64,000 nt of DNA, taken from an uncultured Paracoccaceae bacterium (GTDB taxonomy: Bacteria; Pseudomonadota; Alphaproteobacteria; Rhodobacterales; Rhodobacteraceae). Positions within the stretch are counted from its first letter, which is position 1. The number at the start of each line of letters is the position of its first letter. The stretch lies in assembly GCA_943787985.1 (NCBI GenBank), contig CALSOO010000006.1:310001-374000 (forward strand), given 5' to 3'. The notes beneath the pieces were generated by a model. That model was not told the DNA's origin. It saw nothing but the letters and a program-made list of their open reading frames with translations, and did not search any database. Below, piece by piece: positions 40,244 through 49,490 of the stretch. Position numbers and translations under genes: made by a program.

Positions 40244-42816
40244 GTCTGACGCGCACCACATGTCCGTATTGCGGCGTAGGTTGCGGTGTGTTGGCGGGGG
40301 CGGATGGCACAATCAAGGGCGATCCCGAGCATCCTGCGAATTTTGGACGGCTGTGTTCCAAAGGGGCCGCGCTGGGGGAGACGATTGATCTTGACGGGCG
40401 GCTTTTGCACCCCAAGGTGAACGGCGTCGATGCCGATTGGGACACCGCCCTTGATCTGGTCGCACAGAAATTCACCGCCGCCATTGCCGAACACGGCCCT
40501 GAAAGCGTGGCCTTTTATGCGTCGGGCCAATTGTTGACCGAAGATTACTACGTCGCCAACAAGCTGATGAAAGGGTTCATCGGTGCCGCCAATATCGACA
40601 CCAATTCGCGGCTGTGTATGGCGTCATCGGTTGCCGGACATAAACGCGCATTTGGCACGGATACCGTTCCGGGCACCTATGCTGATTTGGAACAGGCTGA
40701 TCTGATCGTGCTGGTTGGGTCCAACCTCGCGTGGTGCCATCCAGTTTTGTATCAACGCATTGCGGCGGCGAAAGATGCGCGCCCTGACATGCGCATCGTC
40801 AACATCGACCCGCGCCGCACGGCGACGAGCGATCTGGCGGACACCCATCTGCAAATTGCCCCTGATGGCGACATTGCGTTGTTCAACGGGCTGCTTGCCC
40901 ATATGGCGGATGGTGGAAAACTGGATGCGGCGTTCACGGACAATCACGTCAACGGAGTGGCCGGGGCAATCGCCGCCGCACGGGCGTCAAACCCTGCCGA
41001 TACGGGCCTGCTCCCCCACGAATTGAACGCGTTTTTCACACTTTGGGCAAGGACCGAAAAGGTCGTCACAATCTATTCCCAAGGGGTAAACCAATCGGGC
41101 TGTGGCACGGACAAGGTCAACGCGATCCTGAATTGTCATTTGGCGACGGGTCGCATCGGACGCGCAGGGACCGGGCCATTTTCTGTCACCGGCCAACCCA
41201 ATGCGATGGGCGGGCGCGAAGTCGGGGGGCTGGCCAATATGCTGGCCAATCATCTTGAGTTGGACAATGCTGCGCATCGACAGGTGGTGCAGGATTTCTG
41301 GGACAGCCCGACCATTTGCACACAACCGGGCCTGAAGGCGGTCGACCTGTTTGAGGCCTGCGCGAAAGGGCAAATCAAAGCGCTGTGGGTGATGTCGACC
41401 AATCCTGCCGTGTCTTTGCCGGATGCGGGCAGGGTGGCCGCGGCGATTGCGAAGGTCCCGTTTGTTGTCACCTCCGATATCATGGAAAAGACCGATACCA
41501 ACGATTTGGCGCATGTTCTTTTGCCGGCCACCGGGTGGGGCGAAAAGGACGGAACCGTCACCAATTCCGAGCGCCGGATTTCGCGTCAAAGAGCATTCTT
41601 GCCCGCCCCGGGACGTGCGCGGCCGGATTGGGAGATCCTCAGCGACGTGGCGGCGCGCATGGGGTTCGGGGATGCATTTGCGTATCAAAAGCCTGCCGAT
41701 ATTTTTGCGGAATACGTGGCACTTGATGGTGCGGCCGCCCATATTGCGCGTGATCTGGACCTGAGCATTTTCGCTGATGCCGATTATGCCAAAATGATCC
41801 CCACGCAGTGGCCACGCAATGACCACCGGTTTTTTGCGGATGGCACGTTTTACCATCCCGACGGCAAAGCACGCATGATTGCCGTGATTGCGCCTGTGTT
41901 GGCCAAGCCGCGGTTCACCCTGAACACAGGGCGCAACCGTGATCAGTGGCATACCATGATGCGCACTGGCAAATCCGCCCGTCTGAGTGCGCATCTTGCC
42001 GAACCATATGTCGAGATAAATCCTCAAGATGCGGTTGGGATAGGGGCCGCGCACGGGGATTTGATCGAGGTGCAAAGCAAACATGGACGCGCCCTTTCGC
42101 GCGCGCTGATCACGCCGCGTGTTGCAAAGGGGCAGCTTTTTGCGCCGATGCACTGGACACGCCAGCGCACAAGGCACGGGGTTATCAATACTGTCACAGC
42201 ACCGCTTACAGATCCGGTTTCGGACCAACCCGCATTGAAATCCGCAGCGGTAAGCGCACGGGTTTACAGGGCGAAATGGTACGGGTTTCTGGCGTGTAAA
42301 GATGAACCCACCCCGCAAACACCTTATGCCGCCATTGCCCGTACGAAGACAGGCTGGCAGGTGGAAATGGCAGGTGAGCAAGACGTGGGGGATTGGGAGG
42401 CGCAGGGGCGCAGTCTGTCAGGGCAACCGGGGGGTGATCTGTCTGTGCAAACCGACCCCGCCACAGGCTCTGTTCGCATGGCCATAATGAACAACGGTGT
42501 CATCACTGCGCTGTTGTTTGCATCCCCCAAGCCCGTTGTCGTGTCGCGCACTGCGATCAACGCTATGATTGGAACAAACACGCCGGCGATTTTGGCATTG
42601 GCGGGGCGCAGCCCGTCAGATCAACCCGATGCAGGTGCGACCGTTTGTGCGTGTTTCAGTGTGGGGCGAAATAGTGTGTTGGCCGCCGTTGCGCGTGGCG
42701 CGCACAGTGTGACCGCGTTGGGTGACGCCACCTGTGCAGGCACCAATTGCGGGTCATGCAAACCCGAACTGGCCGCTCTTTTGGCGCAGGCCCAGCTGCG
42801 GTTGGCGGCAGAATGA
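40240..42816 (+). CDS. nasA: Assimilatory nitrate reductase catalytic subunit
   Basis: An 858-residue molybdopterin (bis-MGD) oxidoreductase reducing nitrate to nitrite in the cytosol. The N-terminal [4Fe-4S] ligands are CPYCGVGCGVLAG with a later LCSKGAALGETI. The Mo-cofactor segments include NIDTNSRLCMASSV and a late FTLNTGRNRDQWHTM. The C-terminus adds a BFD-like [2Fe-2S] domain (CACFSVGRNS, then CAGTNCGSCKPEL), which likely receives electrons from a partner. No separate NasB reductase gene is present here, so NirB or another donor must supply electrons. Overlaps nirD and the next gene by four bases each. Confidence 0.95.
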   Translation: MSLTRTTCPYCGVGCGVLAGADGTIKGDPEHPANFGRLCSKGAALGETIDLDGRLLHPKVNGVDADWDTALDLVAQKFTAAIAEHGPESVAFYASGQLLTEDYYVANKLMKGFIGAANIDTNSRLCMASSVAGHKRAFGTDTVPGTYADLEQADLIVLVGSNLAWCHPVLYQRIAAAKDARPDMRIVNIDPRRTATSDLADTHLQIAPDGDIALFNGLLAHMADGGKLDAAFTDNHVNGVAGAIAAARASNPADTGLLPHELNAFFTLWARTEKVVTIYSQGVNQSGCGTDKVNAILNCHLATGRIGRAGTGPFSVTGQPNAMGGREVGGLANMLANHLELDNAAHRQVVQDFWDSPTICTQPGLKAVDLFEACAKGQIKALWVMSTNPAVSLPDAGRVAAAIAKVPFVVTSDIMEKTDTNDLAHVLLPATGWGEKDGTVTNSERRISRQRAFLPAPGRARPDWEILSDVAARMGFGDAFAYQKPADIFAEYVALDGAAAHIARDLDLSIFADADYAKMIPTQWPRNDHRFFADGTFYHPDGKARMIAVIAPVLAKPRFTLNTGRNRDQWHTMMRTGKSARLSAHLAEPYVEINPQDAVGIGAAHGDLIEVQSKHGRALSRALITPRVAKGQLFAPMHWTRQRTRHGVINTVTAPLTDPVSDQPALKSAAVSARVYRAKWYGFLACKDEPTPQTPYAAIARTKTGWQVEMAGEQDVGDWEAQGRSLSGQPGGDLSVQTDPATGSVRMAIMNNGVITALLFASPKPVVVSRTAINAMIGTNTPAILALAGRSPSDQPDAGATVCACFSVGRNSVLAAVARGAHSVTALGDATCAGTNCGSCKPELAALLAQAQLRLAAE

Positions 42817-43748
42817 CCCTCGCGCCTTACGTCCGGATCGTGGCGCGCGGCCAAGGACGCGCGCGGGCCATGACCTTTGAAGAAGCGCAACATGCGATGG
42901 CGCTGATCCTGTCAGGCGATGCGGCCCCCGAAGCGGTTGGGGCCCTTTTGATGGTGATGCGCCTTCGCGGGGAAACAGCCGAAGAAATCGCGGGTTTCAC
43001 GGCGGGTTTGCGCGCGCATGTGACCGGAAAATTGCCCGAGGCCGACCTTGATTGGCCCATCTATGCCGCGGGGCGCAGTCGCGGTGCGCCGCTGTTTTTG
43101 CTCGCCGCCCGACTGGTTGCTCACGCGGGGTACCGGGTGTCGATGCACGGGTGGAATTCGCATCAATCACCTGCGGCGTCAGTGCGCGACGCGATTGACC
43201 TTGTCGGGGGCAATGTCACGTATGCCCCTTTGGAAACCCTAAGTCCTGCCGCGTTTTCGCTGTTGAATCTGCGCGATACCTTTGGCTTGCGCTCCTGTTT
43301 CAATACAGTGTTGCGCATGTGGAATCCGTCCGGCGCGCCAGCCAGTGTTCAAGGGGTGTTCCATCCGTCTTATCGCAGTTTGCAAGCACAGGCGGCGGTC
43401 CTGTTGGGCCAGAAACACCTTAGCATCATCAAAGGCGGTGGCGGAGAATTCGAACGCCATCCATCCAAGGATGCAGTGGTGTTCGGTCTGCGCGACGGTG
43501 CGCATATTCAGGAAACGGCGGGGCATATTTTACACGACACCCGCAAGCTGCACGAAGCGGGCAAAACGGTTGATCTGTCTGACCTTTGGCAGGGGCATGT
43601 GCGTGATCCGTTCGCGATTGCCACGATCACCGGAACGGCGGCGCTGGCGCTTTGGACGCTGAAAGCAGCCCCGACACCTGACGAAGCCCACCAATTGGCG
43701 CTGGGGCTTTGGGCCTCGCGTCACCACACAGAAAGCCTGTCCGCATGA
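42813..43748 (+). CDS. TrpD2/YbiB-like glycosyltransferase-family protein
   Basis: A 311-residue protein related to anthranilate phosphoribosyltransferase. The N-terminal helical part (MTFEEAQHAMALILSGDAAP) and glycine-rich segments are kept, but the PRPP-binding GTGGD loop is replaced by a GRSRGAPLFLLAARL segment and the late KGGGGEFERHPSK differs. It therefore belongs to the YbiB/TrpD2 branch, whose E. coli member binds nucleic acid rather than making tryptophan precursors. It is embedded between nasA and cysG with ATGA overlaps at both ends, so it is part of the nitrate operon. Its role there is unknown. Confidence 0.8.
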   Translation: MTLAPYVRIVARGQGRARAMTFEEAQHAMALILSGDAAPEAVGALLMVMRLRGETAEEIAGFTAGLRAHVTGKLPEADLDWPIYAAGRSRGAPLFLLAARLVAHAGYRVSMHGWNSHQSPAASVRDAIDLVGGNVTYAPLETLSPAAFSLLNLRDTFGLRSCFNTVLRMWNPSGAPASVQGVFHPSYRSLQAQAAVLLGQKHLSIIKGGGGEFERHPSKDAVVFGLRDGAHIQETAGHILHDTRKLHEAGKTVDLSDLWQGHVRDPFAIATITGTAALALWTLKAAPTPDEAHQLALGLWASRHHTESLSA

Positions 43749-45142
43749 AAACCTTTCCGATGTTCCTGCAAATGGCGGGCCGCCGTGTTGTCATTGTTGG
43801 TGGCGGTGAACAAGCTGCGCAAAAGACGCGCCTGATCCTCAAGACCGAGGCGGCGGTCGAGATTTGGGCGCCCACGCTTGACCCTGAATTGTCCGGCCTC
43901 GCGGACACGGGGCGGATTACACATCGAACGGGCCCTATCACGCAAGACAGTTTTTCAGATACCGCACTGGTGTTCATCGCATCGGGGTGCCCCGGTATCG
44001 ACATGGCGCTGCATGCGGTGGCAAAGGCAGGCGGCGCGACCGTCAATGTGGTGGACCAGCCCCGGCTGTGTGACGCCATCACGCCGTCCATTGTGGACCG
44101 TGATCCTGTGGTCGTGGCCATTGGCACCGAAGGCACAGCTCCCGTTCTGGCACGCCAAATCAAGACCAAACTGGAAGAGGCACTTGAACCTCGCCTTGGC
44201 GATCTTGCGGCCTTTGCGGGTCGTATGCGCGGCGCGGCTGCGGCCCGTCTTGCCCCCCGCGCGCGGCGGGATTTGTGGCGCTGGGTCTTCAATGACGCAC
44301 CGCGTCAATTGTTCACCAGCGGCGCCGAACGCGAAGCGGCCAAGCTGATAAAAACAGCCATCGAGACAGGTGAATTCGGGGCCACAAAAGGCGGCAGCGT
44401 CAGCCTTGTGGGTGCAGGCCCCGGAGCAAAAGATTTGATCACCCTGCGCGGTGTGCAGCGCCTGCAAGAAGCAGATGTGATTTATTATGACCGCCTGCTT
44501 GATCCCGAAATTCTGGAACTGGCCCGCCGCGACGCCGAGCGCATTTATGTGGGCAAAGCCCCAGGGTGTCACAGTTGGCCCCAAGAAAAGATCACTCAAA
44601 CGCTTGTCGCCGCCGCCAAACGTGGGCAACGGGTGGTGCGTTTGAAATGCGGTGACCCCGGTGTGTTCGGGCGCAGCACCGAGGAAACCGATGCCCTCAA
44701 AGCCAGCGATATCCCGTTTGAAATTGTCCCCGGTGTTACGGCGGCTTGCGGCGCGGCGGCGAGTATCGGCCAAAGCCTCACCGAACGAGGCAACATCGAC
44801 ACGCTTGTGCTGACCACAGGGCACCGGCAAGACGGATTTTCGGTCCCCGATCCCATCAAGGACATCAAACCGGGCACCTGTGTCGCGCTCTATATGGCTG
44901 TTGGCGCCGCCCCCCGGATCGCCGCACACCTTGAAACATGTCATCCCGATGTTCCATTTGACGTTCAGGTCGTCGCAAAAGCCCAGCGAAAGGACCAAAT
45001 CGTCCTGAACTGCCCCTTGGGTGATTTAGTCCACACCTTGAACGTTCAGGATATTAGGGGCGAAGCCATGCTTATTGTGCGTTGGCCTTTTGGCGCTCAA
45101 ACGTCAAACTGTGTCAGCCCGAGCGTTCTGGCGACAGTGTGA
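43745..45142 (+). CDS. cysG: Siroheme synthase (trifunctional)
   Basis: A 465-residue enzyme. The N-terminal precorrin-2 dehydrogenase/ferrochelatase domain binds NAD via VVIVGGGEQAAQK. The C-terminal uroporphyrinogen-III methyltransferase starts at about residue 218 with VSLVGAGPGAKDLITLRG and continues with the motifs VVRLKCGDPGVFGR and FEIVPGVTAACGAAA. It makes siroheme for NirB (and sulfite reductase). Start ATG 43745 overlaps the preceding stop. It is the last gene of the nitrate operon; the next gene starts 104 bases later. Confidence 0.95.
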   Translation: MKTFPMFLQMAGRRVVIVGGGEQAAQKTRLILKTEAAVEIWAPTLDPELSGLADTGRITHRTGPITQDSFSDTALVFIASGCPGIDMALHAVAKAGGATVNVVDQPRLCDAITPSIVDRDPVVVAIGTEGTAPVLARQIKTKLEEALEPRLGDLAAFAGRMRGAAAARLAPRARRDLWRWVFNDAPRQLFTSGAEREAAKLIKTAIETGEFGATKGGSVSLVGAGPGAKDLITLRGVQRLQEADVIYYDRLLDPEILELARRDAERIYVGKAPGCHSWPQEKITQTLVAAAKRGQRVVRLKCGDPGVFGRSTEETDALKASDIPFEIVPGVTAACGAAASIGQSLTERGNIDTLVLTTGHRQDGFSVPDPIKDIKPGTCVALYMAVGAAPRIAAHLETCHPDVPFDVQVVAKAQRKDQIVLNCPLGDLVHTLNVQDIRGEAMLIVRWPFGAQTSNCVSPSVLATV

Positions 45143-45245
45143 CCTAGCTCAGAGTTTGGCTGGAAATCATTTAGGTATTGCCCAGCCCTCTCCTTTGGGA
45201 CCATACCCAAAGCCCATAAGTCTTGCCAAACAGAAAGCGCACGCC

Positions 45246-45695
45246 ATGACCTCCAAACCTCGTGTCGTTATTTCCAGCGACCACGCTGACATCCCGATGC
45301 GCCGCGCCATCGCCGCTCATATCGAAGCCAAAGGTTTTGAAGTTGACGATATCGGGCCAACCACCAACGAAAGCACCAACTACCCCACACACGGCGCAGC
45401 AGCCGCGCGCAAAGTCGCCTCTGGCGATTGCCAGCTTGGGGTCATTCTGTGCGGCACGGGGCAAGGAATCATGATGGCTGCGAACAAGGTCACAGGCATC
45501 CGGTGTGGCGTGTGTTCAGACACCTTTTCGGCTCGGATGATCCGCGAACACAATGACGCGAACATGCTGTCCCTTGGCGCACGGGTTGTTGGTCAGGGGT
45601 TGGCGTTGGATATCGTCGATGCATTCCTTGACGCCGAATTTGAAGGCGGGCGTCACGCAACCCGCGTCGACATGATCAAAGCGATCGAGGCATAA
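45246..45695 (+). CDS. rpiB: Ribose 5-phosphate isomerase B
   Basis: A 149-residue LacA/RpiB-family isomerase interconverting ribose 5-phosphate and ribulose 5-phosphate. The N-terminal VVISSDHADIPMRRAI, the active-site cysteine in GVILCGTGQGIMMAANK, and NDANMLSLGARV are diagnostic. Start ATG 45246 is chosen over an upstream frame that overlaps cysG. The GNAT gene starts inside its stop codon (TAATG). Confidence 0.93.
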   Translation: MTSKPRVVISSDHADIPMRRAIAAHIEAKGFEVDDIGPTTNESTNYPTHGAAAARKVASGDCQLGVILCGTGQGIMMAANKVTGIRCGVCSDTFSARMIREHNDANMLSLGARVVGQGLALDIVDAFLDAEFEGGRHATRVDMIKAIEA

Positions 45696-46186
45696 TGCTG
45701 CAGTTTCCTGATCATATGCGTCCCATGAAACCCGGTGAAGAAGACGCGGTAGATGCGCTGTTGCGCGCCGCTTTTCGAGGTCCGTCCGAGGCCGATTTGG
45801 TGCACGCGTTGCGCCGCTCCGGATCCATCGCGGGAGAGACGGTTTTGCCGATGGGGGACCGCATCGTCGGCTATTATGCCCTGTCGCATATGATCGCGCC
45901 CAAAGGGTGGTTGTGTCTGGCTCCTGTGGCGGTGGCCCCTGATGTCCAAGGACGGCGCTTTTGTACACGGATGATGGGAATGTTGACCCAGTGGGCGGAA
46001 AAATCCGGCCAGTACATAGTGGTTTTGGGCAAATTGTCCTTGTACGAACGCGGCGGATTTTCGGCGCAGCGGGCGGGCAATCTGACCTCTCCCTATCCCG
46101 TGTCGCATACGATGCTGGCGGGGCCGAAAGACGACGCGCCGGTCGTGAACCTGACGTATCCCAAGTCCTTCGCCGAGTTGGAGTAA
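45695..46186 (+). CDS. GNAT family N-acetyltransferase
   Basis: A 163-residue acetyltransferase. The acetyl-CoA-binding motif A is seen as LAPVAVAPDVQGRRFCTRMM, followed by the beta-5 strand IVVLGKLSLYERGGF. It resembles YhbS-like GNATs with no known substrate. The start overlaps the rpiB stop, so the two are co-translated. Confidence 0.87.
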   Translation: MLQFPDHMRPMKPGEEDAVDALLRAAFRGPSEADLVHALRRSGSIAGETVLPMGDRIVGYYALSHMIAPKGWLCLAPVAVAPDVQGRRFCTRMMGMLTQWAEKSGQYIVVLGKLSLYERGGFSAQRAGNLTSPYPVSHTMLAGPKDDAPVVNLTYPKSFAELE

Positions 46187-46238
46187 ACGTGATTGTGTGT
46201 GCCTTGGCCCAACACGGGCAAGGCCGTAAGGTGTTGTG

Positions 46239-47087
46239 ATGCGTTTGTTGTTCCTCGTTGCCCTTACCATGTCTGCCTTTGCGGCCAATTCGGTTCTGAA
46301 CCGGCTGGCGGTGGAGGGCGGGCACATTGATCCATCCACATTTGCAGTGATCCGCGTGTTGGCCGGCGCTGCAGTGCTGTGCATGATCTTGACGGCGCGT
46401 GGCGGGCGCTTGCCGCTGTGGCACAAGGACCGGATTGTGGGGGCGGGCAGCCTGGCGGTCTATATGATCGGGTTTTCACTGGCGTATGCCACGCTGGATG
46501 CGGGGTTGGGCGCGCTGATCCTGTTCGGGGTCGTGCAAATGAGCATGTTCACCTATTCGGCCCTGCGCGGAGCGCGGCCGACACTGCGCCAGATCGCGGG
46601 CGCGGGGATTGCATTTTTCGGACTGGCGGTTGTGCTGTGGCCGACGCAGGCCGGCTTTGCGGATCCGGTGGGGGCTGCGCTGATGGTGTGCGCAGGCATC
46701 GGCTGGGCCGCGTATACTTTGGTGGGGCGGGGTGCGCCTGATCCGCTTGGGGCGACGGCTGCCAATTTCATGCTGGCCTTGCCTTTGTTGGTTGTTCTGC
46801 TGGCCGGCCAAGGGGTGTTTACCAATGCAATCGGGCTTGGGCTGGCCGTGGTGGCGGGGGGGCTGACCTCGGGCCTTGGCTATGCGTTGTGGTACGCGCT
46901 GTTGCCACGGCTGAGCGCGTCCACCGCCGCGGTTGTTCAACTCAGCGTCCCGATTATCGCGATTTTGGGTGGAGCTGTCGTGTTGGAAGAACAGATCACG
47001 CTGGTGATTGTGCTGGCCGCCGGATGTGTTGTGGGGGGCATCGCACTGTCGGTTACGACTGGATCTCTTCGAGCGCGTCGTAGCTGA
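46239..47087 (+). CDS. DMT/EamA family transporter
   Basis: A 282-residue inner-membrane protein with about ten hydrophobic helices, the EamA duplicated five-helix layout. The first half begins LLFLVALTMSAFAANSVLNR, and the second repeat carries GLGYALWYALLPRLSASTAA and the conserved closing QLSVPIIAILGGAVVLEE. Such proteins export metabolites or amino acids; the substrate is not predictable. ATG 46239 is preferred, with GTG one codon earlier. It converges with the NUDIX gene, overlapping it by 35 bases. Confidence 0.88.
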   Translation: MRLLFLVALTMSAFAANSVLNRLAVEGGHIDPSTFAVIRVLAGAAVLCMILTARGGRLPLWHKDRIVGAGSLAVYMIGFSLAYATLDAGLGALILFGVVQMSMFTYSALRGARPTLRQIAGAGIAFFGLAVVLWPTQAGFADPVGAALMVCAGIGWAAYTLVGRGAPDPLGATAANFMLALPLLVVLLAGQGVFTNAIGLGLAVVAGGLTSGLGYALWYALLPRLSASTAAVVQLSVPIIAILGGAVVLEEQITLVIVLAAGCVVGGIALSVTTGSLRARRS

Positions 47088-47505
47088 GCGGGGCGGCGCC
47101 AAAGGCCACAGCGCCCAAGCTGTCGGGCTTGTGGTTGACCTGTTCCAGATCGCGCGGCGTCACCCAGAGGTGTTCGCTGACAATCGCCTCAAGGTCGATC
47201 CACCCCTCGGGGACATCCGTTGCGCCCACCAGAGTGCAGCGAAAGAACACTTCCACCTGATGATAGCCCGACTTTGGATCGTGGAACTCGTTCACAAGAG
47301 CAGGGGCGCCGACCTCGACGTGCAACCCTGTTTCTTCATAGACTTCGCGGATCAGGTTTTGCGGCAAGCTGCTGCCCACCTCGGCCCCGCCCCCCGGTGC
47401 GCACATCAAACCGTGCCGCCCGTCTTTCCATGCGTTGACCAGCAAAAGTTTGCCATCGTGTATGATAATAGCGCGCACTGCGGTGCGAATGGGGCGTTTG
47501 GGCAT
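47053..47505 (-). CDS. NUDIX hydrolase
   Basis: A 150-residue NUDIX pyrophosphohydrolase. The Nudix box is GGGAEVGSSLPQNLIREVYE plus the following EETG, with the REVYEE metal-binding glutamates. The N-terminal strand AVRAIIIHDGKLLLVNAW is typical. The substrate is unknown. The gene overlaps the 3' end of the DMT gene tail to tail. Confidence 0.88.
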   Translation of the reverse strand: MPKRPIRTAVRAIIIHDGKLLLVNAWKDGRHGLMCAPGGGAEVGSSLPQNLIREVYEETGLHVEVGAPALVNEFHDPKSGYHQVEVFFRCTLVGATDVPEGWIDLEAIVSEHLWVTPRDLEQVNHKPDSLGAVAFGAAPLSYDALEEIQS

Positions 47506-47581
47506 CGAAACCTCGGGGTCATGTGGTGGAATTCCTTACCTGACCATTCCATATCGGGAAGTGAAGGTCTATCTGGAGGAT

Positions 47582-48355
47582 ATGAAACGCATTCTTGCAT
47601 ACCTCGGGTTGCTTTTGTTGCCCACGACCGCGCTGGCGGATTGTGTGATCCTGTTGCACGGTTTGGCCCGCACGGACAGTTCCTTTGCCATCATGGAAAA
47701 CCTTCTGGTGCAGGAAGATTATACGGTGGTGAGCCCCGCCTACAAGTCGCGCCGCGCCCAGATTTCTGTGTTGGCGGACGAGACATTGCCCCAAGCCTTT
47801 GCGACCTGCGGGGATCAGCCAACCCATGTGGTGACCCATTCGATGGGGGGCATTTTGTTGCGCGACTGGTTGACCCGCAACACGCCTGAAACGCTTGGTC
47901 GCGTCGTGATGTTGGCCCCGCCCAACCAAGGCAGTGAAGTTGTGGACGAATTGGGCGATATTTACGGGTTTGGCCTGTTGAACGGACCTGCGGGCGGCCA
48001 GCTTGGCACTGGAGCTGACAGCCTGCCGTTGCGCTTGCCTCCGGTGGACTTTGAATTGGGGGTCATTGCAGGCGATCAATCCATAAGCCCTTATTTCTCA
48101 TCGCTTTTACCGGGCCCTGATGATGGTAAGGTCAGTGTGGCTTCGACCCGCGTTGAGGGGATGGAAGATCATATCGTGTTGCCTGTGACCCATACGTTTA
48201 TGATGAACAATCTGCGGGTCATCACCGAGACGGTTTTGTTCCTCAGAAACGGCGAATTCGATCATGATTTGACATGGGGCGAGGCGCTTTTGACCCGCCT
48301 TGGGTGCGGCCCCGAAGACGAATGCATCATAGGTGGCCTGCTTGTTGAACGTTGA
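47582..48355 (+). CDS. Secreted alpha/beta hydrolase (lipase-like)
   Basis: A 257-residue protein with a short signal peptide (hydrophobic residues 4-18, ending ALAD). The catalytic serine is in VTHSMGGILLRDWL, the oxyanion turn is VILLHGLARTDSS, and the acid/histidine are plausibly Asp168-like and the His of VLPVTHTFMM. The pattern matches PGAP1/LipA-like esterases. Ribosome site GGAGGA lies right before ATG 47582. The end overlaps the phnM-like gene by 23 bases. Confidence 0.85.
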   Translation: MKRILAYLGLLLLPTTALADCVILLHGLARTDSSFAIMENLLVQEDYTVVSPAYKSRRAQISVLADETLPQAFATCGDQPTHVVTHSMGGILLRDWLTRNTPETLGRVVMLAPPNQGSEVVDELGDIYGFGLLNGPAGGQLGTGADSLPLRLPPVDFELGVIAGDQSISPYFSSLLPGPDDGKVSVASTRVEGMEDHIVLPVTHTFMMNNLRVITETVLFLRNGEFDHDLTWGEALLTRLGCGPEDECIIGGLLVER

Positions 48356-49484
48356 ATTTACGGGCGGGCAGGTTCTGGGCGGCATTGGCCTTGAGCCGCG
48401 CGCGCTTGCGATTGGCGATGGGCGCATCGTTGAGCGGGCCGCGACCTCTGTTGATCTGAGCGGGTTCAAAATCTTGCCCGGTATCGTGGATGTGCACGGT
48501 GACGGGTTCGAGCGTCACGTGGCCCCCCGCCGCGGTGCGATGAAGCAAATGCATGACGGTTTGCGCGCGGCAGAGGCAGAGCTGGCCGCCAACGGTATAA
48601 CGACAGGTGTGTTCGCGCAGTTCCTCAGCTGGGAAGGTGGCGTTCGAGGGCCGGAGTTCGCCGATCAGGTGTTTGCCGCGCTCAAAGATGTGCGCGCGGA
48701 CACTGTGACAGACTTGCGTCCGCAACTGCGTTTTGAAACCCATATGCTCGAAGAATACCCGACCCTTGCGGCACGCATCGCGGCGTGGGGGATTTCCTAT
48801 GTGGTGTTCAATGACCACTTGCCACATGACCGTCTGGCTGACGGACGCACCCCCAAGCGGGTCACGGCCCAAGCGCTGAAGGCGCGGCGCAATCCTGCGG
48901 TGCATTTGGCAATGATGCAGGAGATGCATGCCCGCCGCGATGAGGTGCCTGCCGCGTTGGATGCGCTTTGTGCGACGTTGGCCGCGCAGGGGGTGGCGAT
49001 GGGCAGCCATGATGACACCACCCAAGCGCAACGCGCAGGGTGGCGCGCGCGCGGTGTCACTGTCGCGGAATTTCCCGAAACGCTGGAGGCCGCAGAAGCC
49101 GCCAAATCCGCGGGTGACCATGTGGTTCTGGGGGCGCCGAATGTGGTGCGGGGCGGATCACACAACGGCAATGTCAGCGCGCTTGACCTGATCATGATGG
49201 GCTATTGCGACGCGATTGCATCGGATTACCACTACCCCAGCCCACGGCGCGCAGCGTTGATGCTGGCACGTTCAGGTGCGGTGAATTTGGCGCAAGCGTG
49301 GCATTTGATTTCCGCCGGTCCCGCGCAGTTGCTGGGCCTGACGGATCGTGGCCGCTGTGACGTTGGATTGCGCGCAGATCTGGTCATTCTGGACGAAAAC
49401 GACCGCGTGGCAGCGACCCTGTGTGAAGGGCGCATAAGCCACATGTCCGGTGAGATCGCCAACCGGTTTGTGGCGGCGGTCTAA
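48333..49484 (+). CDS. phnM: Alpha-D-ribose 1-methylphosphonate 5-triphosphate diphosphatase (PhnM-like)
   Basis: A 383-residue amidohydrolase-superfamily protein of the PhnM type, which in the C-P lyase pathway removes pyrophosphate from ribose methylphosphonate triphosphate. The HxH-like motif is LPGIVDVHGDGFERH. Other conserved parts are GNVSALDLIMMGYCDAIASD and DVGLRADLVILDEND near the end. No other phn gene is adjacent, so either the C-P lyase cluster is elsewhere or this copy has a different role. The start is uncertain: GTG 48333 or TTG 48345, both overlapping the previous gene. Confidence 0.85.
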   Translation: MACLLNVEFTGGQVLGGIGLEPRALAIGDGRIVERAATSVDLSGFKILPGIVDVHGDGFERHVAPRRGAMKQMHDGLRAAEAELAANGITTGVFAQFLSWEGGVRGPEFADQVFAALKDVRADTVTDLRPQLRFETHMLEEYPTLAARIAAWGISYVVFNDHLPHDRLADGRTPKRVTAQALKARRNPAVHLAMMQEMHARRDEVPAALDALCATLAAQGVAMGSHDDTTQAQRAGWRARGVTVAEFPETLEAAEAAKSAGDHVVLGAPNVVRGGSHNGNVSALDLIMMGYCDAIASDYHYPSPRRAALMLARSGAVNLAQAWHLISAGPAQLLGLTDRGRCDVGLRADLVILDENDRVAATLCEGRISHMSGEIANRFVAAV

Positions 49485-49490
49485 ACAGGT

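Noticed and set aside
40987-42381. A 464-codon open frame antisense to nasA
   Set aside because: Fully inside an intact, recognisable gene on the other strand.
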